Positions 1 to 11,600 of a stretch of DNA of 64,000 nt are shown here, one piece after another (positions within the stretch are counted from its first letter, which is position 1; each line of letters begins with the position of its first letter). The notes beneath the pieces are model-generated. The model was not told the DNA's origin, made no database searches, and saw only the letters and a list, made by a program, of their open reading frames with translations. Origin of the DNA: Steinernema hermaphroditum (taxonomy: Eukaryota > Nematoda > Chromadorea > Rhabditida > Steinernematidae); NCBI GenBank assembly GCA_030435675.1, contig CM059625.1, positions 5,084,001 to 5,148,000 on the forward strand, given 5' to 3'. A program made the translations under genes and the position numbers.

Positions 1-45
1 AAATGGTTTATTTTATACGCTCGAAAACACAAATGTATGCTTTAG

Positions 46-662
46 GTGAAGAAGGCGGGAATGAGACCATTCGTATTCATCCCACCTTGACGGTCGAGAT
101 GGACGACGTCACCAAGGCCTCCCCTACAAAATCGAAGGCAGAATCTGAGGATTCCGGTAATTCTGTTGGGGAAGTAAAACCCGTTGACTTCGAGTCATCG
201 GAAAAGGAAAAGAACTCCGAGAGCGAGGAAGTAGACAGTGACGAGGAAAAGGCCCCAGTGGAGGAGACCGCTGATGGAACGAAGATTTCCGTCCTTCCCA
301 CCGATTCGGACGATGAAGAGGAAGAGACAGGTGGAGAGAGTGTCACCTCAGTCGAAACTCGGCAGACGCCCAGCCACCCCGTCTCCATCAATGAAAAGAG
401 CAACAACGAATCGATCTCGATGAAGAACATGACCGCTATTGGCGAGGTGGAGGAGACCGATATGGATGGGAACGATGAGGATGATGATGATGCTGAATCT
501 GAAAGCGTTGTCACCACGGAATCCATCTCCAGCGCGGAATCGAGTAACACTACGGGTCCGGTAGCTTCAGCTTCCGTCCACACCGCGGGCTCCAAGTCCG
601 GAATGCGTTTTTTGTTCTCAGTCGCCGTCCCTATCGTCTCCTTTGTCATCGTATTCAATTAA
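46..662 (+). CDS. C-terminal part of an acidic, probably GPI-anchored surface protein (partial)
   Basis: Last coding exon of a gene whose 5' part lies outside the window. The open frame extends left, but a good acceptor (TGCTTTAG) at 41-45 makes 46 the likely exon start, entered with two bases of a split codon. The roughly 205 residues are rich in Glu, Asp, Ser and Thr, with long acidic runs, and look disordered and possibly O-glycosylated. The last 19 or so residues (MRFLFSVAVPIVSFVIVFN) are hydrophobic, preceded by small residues (KSG), with no basic tail after them. That fits a GPI-attachment signal; a C-terminal membrane anchor is the alternative. No catalytic or binding motif is visible and I do not recognise the family. 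An AATAAA lies about 330 bases after the stop. Confidence 0.75.
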
Positions 663-990
663 CAGACCCTTGGCTCCTTCTGTCAAGTTGTCCTCCTCGT
701 ATGCTCACTGTATTTTAGTTCTGTCCGTGTGGTCCATATCTAAACTGTCCTCCCACATGCACACCATGGCCATCTAGTTTAATGTAAAAACTTTCGTCCT
801 TTCTCGTCTTCTCTTTTGCTTTGTGAATGCTTTGGAAAACTTCTATAAGCGGTGATTCCATTATGTAATGGTGTGATGATCAATAGATAATTGTGTAGCT
901 TGGAACAAAACTTGCATACTGTTTAAGAAGAAAGGTTTCTTTTAGTGAAGATTCCTTGGTGCCCTTATTTCCCACATTTCATGAAGTCTG

Positions 991-996
991 AATAAA
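991..996 (+). other. Poly(A) signal for the acidic surface protein gene
   Basis: AATAAA about 330 bases after the TAA at 660-662. It gives a 3' UTR of ordinary nematode length. Confidence 0.55.
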
Positions 997-1009
997 AGAG
1001 TACGGTAAT

Positions 1010-2100
1010 TTACAGTTCGATATCGACGTACTATGGATAACATCGCGAGCTGAAAGGATGTACACTGTTTCCACCTTTATAACCACCAGAAGCGAGTACT
1101 TACAACAAAATTGAGCAAAGCAACATTGATAGAGTCAAGACATACACAAGGTTTTCATTCGCAGAAGAACTTCTCGCGTACGCTCTTCGGTACCCAGACC
1201 CCGAGGATCGTGTCTGAAAAATGTCCCGATACCTAGGATCGATGTTGCCGATTACGGAATCGAAGTTAATGATTCCACCAAAGACATTGCCCGAATAGGT
1301 GGAGAACGGATTTCTGGCGTGAATGTCGTTGCATTTGTCTCGACGATTGCAGACACAAGTCGTCTAAAAGACGTTCTGCACACTACTCCTCAATCAGGAT
1401 GGCCTTACAAAATTCGATGAATCCTCGCAAAGCAACGATGCACCAACCCGTGTTGTTAGTAACTCGGCTCTTCTACGTGACATTTCCAGATCCTGGACTT
1501 GCCATTCGGTTAAGTGAAGACAGCCTGACATGTACTGGTACATTGGACAGTGTTTGCATTGGCCTACAACACACTACGTCAATATAAGTGACCACTCACC
1601 CATACATCACTATTTGCTGTATTCTGATTTCGCTACAGCGAATAAATGGCATGATCACAGAGGACATGGGTGCCGAGGTGAATACCGTTTGCTCTGCCAC
1701 TACAGGCTTTGGGAGATGATTAATGATTTTGCCATCAAAAATGGTATTCAGCTCTTCAGTGACTGAATTCAAACTTCTGCATCAATACAAGGTGAATGTC
1801 TACAGCGATTGTCTTTTTCATTTCAAGACGGTTACGTCGGATACTTTCGTTTGTGCCCCCAGCGATCGGCCGGCGTCCACTCGCTTTCGTTCGCTCGAAT
1901 TACTTGAGTATGGGGTCGTACATGACCATACGTGTCGCCCGCAATGATCTCCTCGGCTCCCAGAACACACCAGGGTTTACGAATTCCGATCCTGGCCAAG
2001 AAGCTCTTTATCGCCGGTCGACCACCTGCGCCACCAAGGCAAAGATTCGCTGGTGTCGATGTCTGCGCCGCCAGTTGATGATGGGATCTCTCCATCCGAT
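1010..2100. other. Gene-poor stretch
   Basis: Only short overlapping frames are present. A minus-strand frame around 1990-2090 (PSSTGGADIDTSESLPWWRR) looks somewhat protein-like. It could be the last exon of the small gene just to the right, but I could not join it by clean splice sites. Confidence 0.3.
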
Positions 2101-2103
2101 ATG

Positions 2104-2549
2104 CTACTCCTCAACCTTCGCCCCCGTACGCCCGCGCCTTCTGTGTATTCGAATCAGATCGCACTCTGTGCCGATGATTGAAGAAGACGGTGTGATATTT
2201 GCTCTCTCTGTTGTACCATAATAGGTGTTTTTGCACGGCTTAATACCGCTTCCCCAAGAGTTATAACGTGAGGAAATTTTGAGACGGTTACGTCCAGTGA
2301 CCTCTCGATGAACATAAGACCACAAATAATAAACCCTATCTAATGACACTTACGCATGAAACAGGCGTTTCCGGAACACGTGGGCGCGTTCGGGCCGCAG
2401 ACGGTGTTCTTATCGCGCGACACCATGCGCCAGAGCTGCACGCATTGTCGACAAACAACCGTCGGAAGCTGCTTGTCCAATTCGAATTCCTCCGCATCAG
2501 CAAAATAGAAAACGAACAGCGTGGCGACGAGAAGTTGAGTCAACCGCAT
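2104..2549 (-). CDS. Small secreted cysteine-rich protein (model uncertain)
   Basis: The first exon (2549 down to 2354) starts with a convincing signal peptide (MRLTQLLVATLFVFYFADA). A short cysteine-rich segment follows (VCRQC, CGPNAPTCSGNACFM). It ends at a strong donor, GTAAGTGT. A second exon running to the stop at 2104 adds CKNTYYG and IGTECDLI, so at least eight cysteines are available. The acceptor near 2301 (TCATCGAG) is poor, and the last 15 or so residues (RIHRRRGRTGAK) look unlike the rest, so the 3' end may be wrong. The overall look, a secreted protein under 140 residues with paired cysteines, is common in nematode three-finger or excretory/secretory families. I cannot name a family. 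Confidence 0.4.
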
Positions 2550-2559
2550 CAACTCGACA

Positions 2560-5500
2560 CGCCTCGATCATTCAGTGCTTTTGCTTCTGGAAGATTACAA
2601 GTTGCATGTGTCATTGTCAAATAAAGTCCACGCACTCACGAACCAGATGCAAAGGAAGAACACGCGAAAAGTCGGATAACTAATCACTCTAAGTGCTTCG
2701 GCAAGATATGTGTTCGACGTTCTCGGACACGTTGGGACACTCAATTTGTCATGCGCTCCACCATCCTTCATGATATGCTGATAAAAAATGCAATGTCGTC
2801 GCCCGGCGTCCCAGGCAAAAGAGCGGCGATGCTTAAGGAAATCCGCATTGATTCGTACCCAAACTGGAGGCTACAAATCGACTTTCAATCAAATTAAAAG
2901 TTGGCGAGCATTTGAAATGGAAATCCTAACCGATACGCGGTCATTAAGAACGTAGATACGCAACAAGAGGGGCGGTAGTTCTCTAGAGACCAGGAGTACT
3001 TTGTAGGTATTGGCATTTAACACAGGTAAATGTTCTCCGCAGAGACGTTATGGGTTACCGGTTAAGTTTGATATAATAAAGTGTCACCTTTTGTTTTGTC
3101 TTTTTCAAAGTCATAACTGATCCGAAACTAACAATTCTTTAAACCACCACGCAAAAGATAAACATCAGCTCAATGTCGGCGGATATTGAATTAAGTCTTT
3201 CTTGCAGATACAAGTCAGTGAAACATTATTTTTCATCTAGTTCTGATCTGCGATTGATTCCTAAAATGGAAAGTAGTTTTTTATCATCAGACCTTTTCTG
3301 CTCACACGGGACCCGTTTCCCAGTAGTTTTGAACTTTTTTCAATGTCTAGGGAATGGGAATACGAAAAACGTATTATAAGCCGAGATGACAGTGATCAAT
3401 AACCAGTGTAAACGGGAGGTTAAGGACACAAAGGGAATACTACATGGAGATGATTGCGCAGAATTTTGACACAAAAGTTTCCGAAAAGTTACACGAGCTA
3501 TCTATAGAGTCTAATGTGTGATAGATGATAGGACCTTATTTATCGATGGCACACACTGTTACGTTTGCAACTTATCAAAGAGAGTCATACCTGAAGAATA
3601 TCGGCAAATCCCATCCATATTCTGACCACTTCATCGCTTAGCTTTGTTAAATGCGAAATGGCAAGAGGGACTCGTGAGGGATCTGGAGCCTGAATGTAAC
3701 AAACATGATCCGAAAGTCCCAGTCCACAGACCGTGTAAGATCGTATGTTTCATAGTGCACAAGTACAACAGCCCGGGACACAACTACAGCCAGAGAGCTA
3801 TTTTGAAGGTTTTGCGTATCGCAATATATCGCAATAAAACACAATATCACAAAATAGGGCGAACTGGACCATAACAGTTGCCAGAAATATCCACAATAAG
3901 AATGCAAATTTAGACTAAGATAAAAGTGCGGGTGAGACTACGATCAATGGACAATCATACCAACATCAAGTTCGTGCATAAACCCAATAGTTAATTCCGC
4001 ACTAAATATTAAAAAAGGATTGCCTTGAATGAAGTCGTTCAGCTACGCACAAAAAGAGCAGCATAACCACGTTGGTTGGTAACGAACCCGCAGTACGCAA
4101 CTACTCACCCAAATGCATTGGTAGAACCAACTGCGAACAACTCAAACAAAACCCTGCTAAGTGCTATTTTGAAGCATTCAAACGCAGTGGACCGTAAAAA
4201 ACACGCAGAGAAAATAAAGAAAAGCGAAGTAATGTTTCAGGACTGCCTTTGCGTTCAGTGCACAGTCGATTGAACGTGGATTTGGACTTGAGGACCAGCA
4301 CACGTCGTGCGGCTATCAAACGCCCACTTCACACAATAAAGCACCGAATTAGCGAGCGGTAAAGGCCGCATGCAAGTGGATGTGGAGCGCAGAATCGCAT
4401 AATTGTTTTAAGGGGTCCCCAAATAAATCGGCGCAAATTGAGGAAAAACATCGCGTGCTACTTTCGGGATGATTTATGGTTGCGAATGGAGATCAAAGCA
4501 GAGATGATTTATGCAGTCGTCTTCGGACGGAGAGTTCCTTTTGGCCCGAACCGAACGCCAAGATGTGCGCGCGCGCGCGAACGTCGCCGCTCTAATTGAC
4601 ACACAACTGGCGAACACGCAAATCCCTCCGACAACGATTTTATATCAGACGCAAAAAAATAAACAATTGGCATTCGAAACACGGAGACCATTTTGTGGAT
4701 GTTGCGCTACGTGAAGGGCCGAGCAGGAACAGTGGGCAACGGGGAAAATGAAAAGGAAAGTGTTCGCGAGCAGTGGAGAATAATAAGGAGCATGTGAGCT
4801 TGGTCTCGGTTGCGTGGCCTGGAGGACTTGTTTAAAGTCACCAGGGGCCCGGAGATGCAATTGAGATAAAAGGCGATCGCGAGCAAGTCAAGCACGAATG
4901 TTGGATGCGCACGAGATGAGCGACAGATTTGTAATTGTCTCGTTAGACTGGTCGAAACGACAAAATGCTTAATTATGGGATTTATTTGAAAGCGGCGAAT
5001 TAATTTTTGGAAAGTGGCTCCGAACGTCGAGTGGGGCACGCGTGTTTGATGCTTGTCACAACGTGAGGCAGGCAGACCGTTTCGATAAACAAATATATTT
5101 TATCGCCCCAAAAAATGTCGAGAATGTACGCAAATGTAATTGGAAGTGAGATTGCGGAAAACCAATCGGAGCTATATTTCAAATTTTGGGCCCGAAGTGC
5201 GCTTGCTCATGCAAAATGGAATTAATACGAACAGCGTTCGGCAATTATTTATTCAAATGAGGTTAGACGAATTTATCGATCTGTTTAGGAATTACGTAAA
5301 TTTGACTTAACTGCATTCTTAGTGCTTCCATAACTACAGGTTAGACTACTGCTAAGTGTACTGAGTGTTGCGGATCGTGTTGTTCAATTTAGGGAATTGG
5401 GTGGAAACTGAATTATCCTGAGTGAAAAAGCAGCTCTTTCTGATAAATAAATAAATAAAAATGATAAATAAAAAAATCACAACAGCGTCAGTTGTGAAAT

Positions 5501-6110
5501 TGCTTGTAAATCATGCATTTCGAATGATCGAAGATATGATCAGAGTGTATCCACCTAGAGACATGATTTGAGACCGGTCCACCACGACCGACCCATTGAA
5601 AACAACACTGTTTTTAGACAGTCTTGCAATTGCCTTTCTTAGTTCACCTTGTGTTTCGTTAAATCTAAACCAACCTAGCCCTGACTATATCTAATAGCAA
5701 TCAATGTAGAAATTACAATCGATTCTGAGTATGGACTGATAAACGACGTGATAAAATGCGTAACATACTGGGTTCCTGAAGGTAGAAAGCACGCTGGATT
5801 CTTTCATTCAACGAACCAACACTATTTGGAATTAGTAAAAAGTTAGGTCGTTAGAAGGTTCTTCGAAGTCCAGGCTAAAGGCTAGGAGGTGCACTCGATA
5901 TTTCTATGAAATAACTAAGAGTTGAAGGTCGGTTAGCACTTTAAAAGTAAATTACATACATTCCCGTCTGGTGGCAAGCCGTTGATGCGTCTGCCACCAA
6001 ACAATATGAACGTCGCAGTTCTTTCGAACGCAATTATCAACGTATATCCTCCTTCGGCATTTGTCATGCAAACAAAAATAGAGCACGTACCGAAAACCGA
6101 GGCAAACTGA
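2560..6110. other. Intergenic, no supported feature
   Basis: A/T-rich sequence with frequent stops in all frames. The longest frames are under 90 codons and have no signal peptide, splice-site support or domain-like composition. A short CG-repeat (CGCGCGCGCG) sits near 4570. Confidence 0.5.
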
Positions 6111-6116
6111 TGAGAA

Positions 6117-6602
6117 ATGGGACTTTGTTATTGTTTTGAAGGGGACGAGCCAGTAGTTGAGGGCAGCCGATCGCTGGCGATTAATGAATTCGAATCAAAA
6201 ATGTTCATCGAACCGCGAAAGGCTTCGCCTGAAATGCCGCCTAAAATACCCAGGGGAACGGTTGATAAGCGGATTGCGACGTTTGTCCAATTATCTGTCG
6301 CAGTGCATGCGCGCAGCACAGGCGTTCTACGCAAACGCGCACAGCGAGGGTGGCGGTTCGTGGGTTTCGAGTCTAATGAAGTCGACGGACGATTTGGTAG
6401 TCGTCGATTTGCGCCCACAGCTATTAAGATATATGGACGAGAAATCGAAATGAGCGCTAGTGAGGAGGGCGAGCGAATTCGCGATGATTTTGTTGCGCTC
6501 CGGCCGTTGTCGAACATGAATTTTTCATCGAACAAGAGCGTGATGGACTGTTATAAGCGATTCGACATAACATCATGCTTCGCGTTCCGACAAGACGCTT
6601 AA
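6117..6602 (+). other. Possible coding exon or gene relic
   Basis: An island less A/T-rich than its surroundings, with two long plus-strand frames and one long minus-strand frame. The more protein-like frame is the one ending at 6453. It contains LRRLSNYLSQCMRAAQAF and DLVVVDLRPQLLRYMDEKS, which could form amphipathic helices. The frame from 6117 to 6602 is longer, and its last part (GERIRDDFVALRPLSNMNF) is also plausible. No splice sites clearly join either frame to a gene, so this may be one exon of a gene I could not assemble, or a decayed copy. No family recognised. Confidence 0.2.
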
Positions 6603-6649
6603 CCACTTCATGAATTAGAAATGGCCAGACACACTGAATGATATGCATT

Positions 6650-8440
6650 TAAAACACTGTAGGCGTTTCAAATTGAAGTATGATGCACAAGGAGGAATGC
6701 CATCTCTTAAAAAACCGAGCTGTCTAAGTTCGCAGAAACTTTAATTCTTGCAGACTCAGAGTTATGAGGGCAAATCCGCCCTATCTCGTTGGAGTGATGG
6801 AAGCATATCGATACCACATTGGGAACTGAAGAGTATGTTATTGATAATTTAAAAAATTTTAGCGATTAAATGTTAACGTAGAATACACACATTGAATTCA
6901 GAATATGCATCTCTTGAATCAGTTTTAAACCACTTTCTATACAGTCAAACCATCCAATTTTTCATCAATTGCATCGATTGCATGGATGAATGCCACCATT
7001 CCACTAATTGCCGAACTGGTAGTTAAATAACACTAAGCGAGGAGGACGGTTGCCCTTCGTTAAAATCAAGCACCGGTTAAAATTTTTGCGAACTGTTTTG
7101 TTCAGCGATTATTTACCGGTTTAACCTCCTTTTGTGAATAGTGCCCTAGATTTCTGGATCGTATAGGCTCGGCTAATTCACAGTAACTGTATATCTGACC
7201 ATTGAAATTCCCTGCGCCACTAGTCTGCAATTCCATTGGAAAAATACTGCAAACGATCGAATTCACTTTTGAAGCCGAACGTGATTTTACTAAACCACAT
7301 CTTATATGTGCAAAGATTCAAAAACGTCACATATAGACAACTCATCAATAGCGATCTACGTTATAGAATTTTGGTTTTATGAGAAAACTTGACTCGACTG
7401 CCGGTAGCCCAGAAGAGTTGGACCTTTACAATCGGTCAATTCTGCACACAAGGTACAAAAAGATGAGTAATTGATTATGTCGGAGGACCAAGTGTAGCGA
7501 ACTCTCTCATGAACATTCGTAGTGATTCAACCAGTTAAAACGAAAAAAACACTCCACTAACGTCAGAATATTCGTTCCCATGAAGTCGCCACCGAACGAA
7601 CACTGTGAAAACTTGCAGACACGAAAGAGAAATCGCCAATCAGACTAAACCTATTCCTGCCCTTCTGGGTCTCCGCAGCAAGCATATTCGGACAGGTCAC
7701 GGAAAGCCGAAAGAAATCAATTCGAATTCGCACACACGTCCAAGTGAAGGTCGTAAGGAAGCGGCAGTGAGAACGGCCGATTTTGGATAGCCGAAAAAGC
7801 AAATTAGGGAACATTTATGACTACTTCGCCTGCCTCTAAACGATCCGACAATTGCATTACGACCTTCCGTCGGCGTGCAACGCTCCCCCGCCGTGGATCG
7901 TTCTTAATCGAGTCGCGGCGCCAACGATAGCCGCGAGAAGAGTCGCCGGAGGAGGAGAAGAACGAGTGCGGCATCTATTTTGCCACTGACCTACGGCGAC
8001 GTTTCATAGTGTCAAATTTCGCTGTCACCTGACATCTCCCCGCTCATATCCACATTGCTTTCGGTTTTGTGAAAACATTTGCAAAACGTTTGCATTTACT
8101 ATGTCCAGTGATCTTAATGGAATCATCTAGGAACTTGAAATTGAAAATACCATTCAGGTGACCGATATTGAAATCAGCTGAAATGTGTTGACGAACAAAC
8201 GTTCCGAGCCCGACCGTGTCCGCATCTTTGCACAAACTCTGTTTCCCAAATAGCATCTAAGTTTGCTGATGTTGCCCGTTTTCGACAAAAAAAGAGCGCT
8301 ACTGATTGTTTCATGCTCAGTAAAGAATATGCCAGATGTCACGCGTTTAGATAGGTCCAAGAATCTATATTAGGCTGAACCTAAAAGATGCTATTCAAGG
8401 AGCACCACGCCAGCAATTAGCGAACCATCCGTACGCTGGA
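6650..8440. other. Intergenic, downstream of unc-52
   Basis: No supported gene. Short frames at 7563-7814 on both strands look like chance. The unc-52 poly(A) signal marks the right end of this stretch. Confidence 0.45.
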
Positions 8441-8443
8441 ACA

Positions 8444-8449
8444 TTTATT
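8444..8449 (-). other. Poly(A) signal of the long unc-52 transcript
   Basis: AATAAA on the minus strand about 245 bases after the final unc-52 stop codon at 8695. Confidence 0.6.
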
Positions 8450-8694
8450 AGGGCAGATTATTAAATGGAACAGGGAAGATTTGTACGGATATGCATACGG
8501 AATAGTGTGAGAGAAACAAGGCAGCGTGGAGATGAGCGTTTTGAGAAACAGGAGGAAGAGAGACGTGAGAAGTATGCCGGTAATAAATAATGCATATAAG
8601 AGAACGGGATGGACTTGTGGAGAGCCTCGAATCGCGAAGCTCATCCATCTACCAGTGAGTAGGACGTCTGGCAGAGAAAGGAGAATGCACATAA

Positions 8695-11600
8695 TCACTG
8701 GTACAGATTGCCACTACGGAACCGCTTGCTTTTCGACTTAATCCATCGCTTCTTTGATATCTGCCATGAATCGCACGGTTTGACGCCTTTGCCGTCGACC
8801 GGATTCGCCATCAAATCCATCTTCTGTCCGTTCAACCTCATATCGGCAATGCATCCGACGAAGTTTTCGCTGTGAAGACCACCGGTCATCACATCGAGCG
8901 ACGGAAGGCCGCCCATGAAGATGTTGCCTTCGACGTTGAGCATTTCCAGAATTCCACTGGAGGTACCGCGGATAGGCTCGCCGTTGTTGACAGTCAGAGA
9001 TCCGTTACGACCCTTTCGGATCGCTTTGATACGGTACTCTTTGTTGTCGTTAACTCGCATATTGCTCGTGATCTGAGCAGCTCCACCGCCGAGTTCGTAG
9101 CTGAAACGATGATTGGATATAATAACACTAACACTCCACATTTGTCGTTTATAAACAAGAAAAGGTCTTCACAACTTTCAAGCAAAGGTCTCGAAGGATA
9201 AGTCAGTCATCACAGTGAACTTTTGCTCGGCATGAATTTTCAAAAGGTGATTCCAGTCTTGGCGTACACTAACGTTCGTCACACCATCAGGCCATAAAAT
9301 GTACTTGTGTTTTGGATTCACTTCTACAGTCAGCATATCTTAAAAAAAGAGTAATCATTCATTGGCATTCTGACGTCCATTCTGACGATCACATGAATGT
9401 TTTAGTGCGCTTTAGAGCAAATACGGAAATGATTATCATAAAAAATGATCAACTGTGTCTCTTGCTCCACTTCCAACTTCATTTTTTCGCTTCGAAGTCC
9501 CGTGACCCTTCTGTACCAACCAGATGCTTGAGAAACCATCTTATGATATTCGCTTGGTTCGCCGTTGTTGACAGTCGGAGATCCGTTACGACCCTATCGG
9601 ATCGCTTTGATCATAGAGACATATTGACATATTATTTAACATTTTGTTTCATATATTCAGCATTCGAATCGACAACTTGAGCCCATCTTGTGGCCAAGAG
9701 CCCGACTGCACTCTGTTAGCAAATTCGCGATTTTGAGTCGAAAAATTTTGGTCCAATTTCCGACCTGTTGGTCTTATTTGTAGTGGTTTCCTCTAATATC
9801 CTCAGTTGTGGATGAACACAGGTGAGGGTTAGATAAAGCTAAGAGAGTGATACGATTAGCTCATGTTACGCTCATATATGACGAACACAGCCATAGGTGC
9901 ATCCGGTAGGTAAGACCTAACGATTTACTTGCTTGAAGGCAGTCACCGTCGATCACACAATTACTACCGTAGGCAGCCTGTGTATTATGTCGCATTTCGC
10001 AATTTCGAAGTGCCAAAAAAAAGGCCATCGAGAAAGAATAGACCTCGCATACCATGAGAAAAGCAATACACAAGTCGCCAATCATAATGTAAGGTGAGCA
10101 TTAACTGTAGTCCACAACGCGCCCATCCATTTCATCGGGGACGTAAATATTGCGAAATTGTGAGGTTTTTAACGCTATGCGAAATCTTCAAAGACTCAAC
10201 CGAATAATTTTGCTCACAACCTGCACAATGTCAAGTGACACATCCTATGTTAGAATTTGCCCTCAACATAAAACCGATTTTGTCTTTCTAACAACTAGAG
10301 CACAAAGAAAACTTACGCATAAACAAGATAGCCATCATTGAGGCCAATAGAAATGTAGTCCTCGCCGGTAATTGTCGTGTCAGGGTGTTGGCCTTGCCAG
10401 AATATCACCTGAATTTGTTTGTTATTGAAACGAAATAATATCTCTGTTTACCCCGTTCAACGCTCGAGTTTTAAACCGCAATTCGATGAGCTCTTCTTTT
10501 TCGGATGTGAGATGGGGGAAGTCGTCGGCAGAGAACTCGATATAGGCCTTTCCGTCAAACCTGGCGGCGTATTCTATTGGTTTAACTGAAATCGCATATT
10601 TTAAACTTAGAGATCTTTGATATTGAGTCAGTCAGAGTTTCCCGGCATCCGTAACATGATCTGCGTTGTTTACATCATTACCATATGCGACTGTTGCACA
10701 TTAATTAAAGCCCGTCTGTAGGTTGTTTGAGTCTAACACCCAAATCTGGTCTAGTGGGGTTTCGGTCTGTGCCTATAGCGTTGTCATTATTGTTGTTTTG
10801 TCAGCGGATCAGGAACTCAACCCTAGATTGAACGTGTCTAACGCCGCTTTATGAAAAGTGTGTGTTCGTTAAGTCATCTTATGAATAATATATTCTTGCC
10901 TCCGCTTTTTGATTGAAAAACGTCATGCCACAAAACTACGTTGACAGGATTATGCCGAAGGCTGATTTTCATGAGAACTGCTGTATAGTATAACCGACAA
11001 CGTGGGATAACGTGTAAATAAACTCACAATTATCAGGTTCCGTGTTTCCACGGATGTGAAACTTCGGCTATTTTTAATTCCTCTGACATAAGACATGATA
11101 CACGTTCCACTGGGAAACAGTTGTACTTGATATGATATTCGTAATGATCCATCTGTGGAGGGGACGTTTTGGGATCGTGTTAGTCATCACGTGTTATATA
11201 CAAGTATCAATATATTTTAGAGTGTATCTGCATATATCATATTGTATCCACAATATAATGTTTGCGACAAAAAAGTTTATTTCGGTGGAGCGGAATTTGT
11301 ATTTATGAATTCAGAAAACTTGTCCAATCCACTAGTGGCTGCGGTCTTCCAATGCTCTCTTTAACAGTGACGTGAGTCGCTTAAGACAAGGAAGCGCATT
11401 TTACAAGTTTTTTAATCAGTTTTTTGAATGAAGGCAAAATCGCTCTTAGGAAAATCTATGGTTTTGGTGATCTCTGTATGTCCGTGATGTATGCCCCCCC
11501 CCCCCCCCACTTAGCGATCCTACACTCCCGTTAACAGCGGAGGCTGATTTTTCATATTAACTATACCGTACTTTGTTTCCTCATCGACTTCGTATAATAA

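Noticed and set aside
77..658. A 193-codon minus-strand ORF antisense to the acidic protein
   Set aside because: It is the low-complexity mirror of the acidic Ser/Glu-rich frame, with no splice or signal support.
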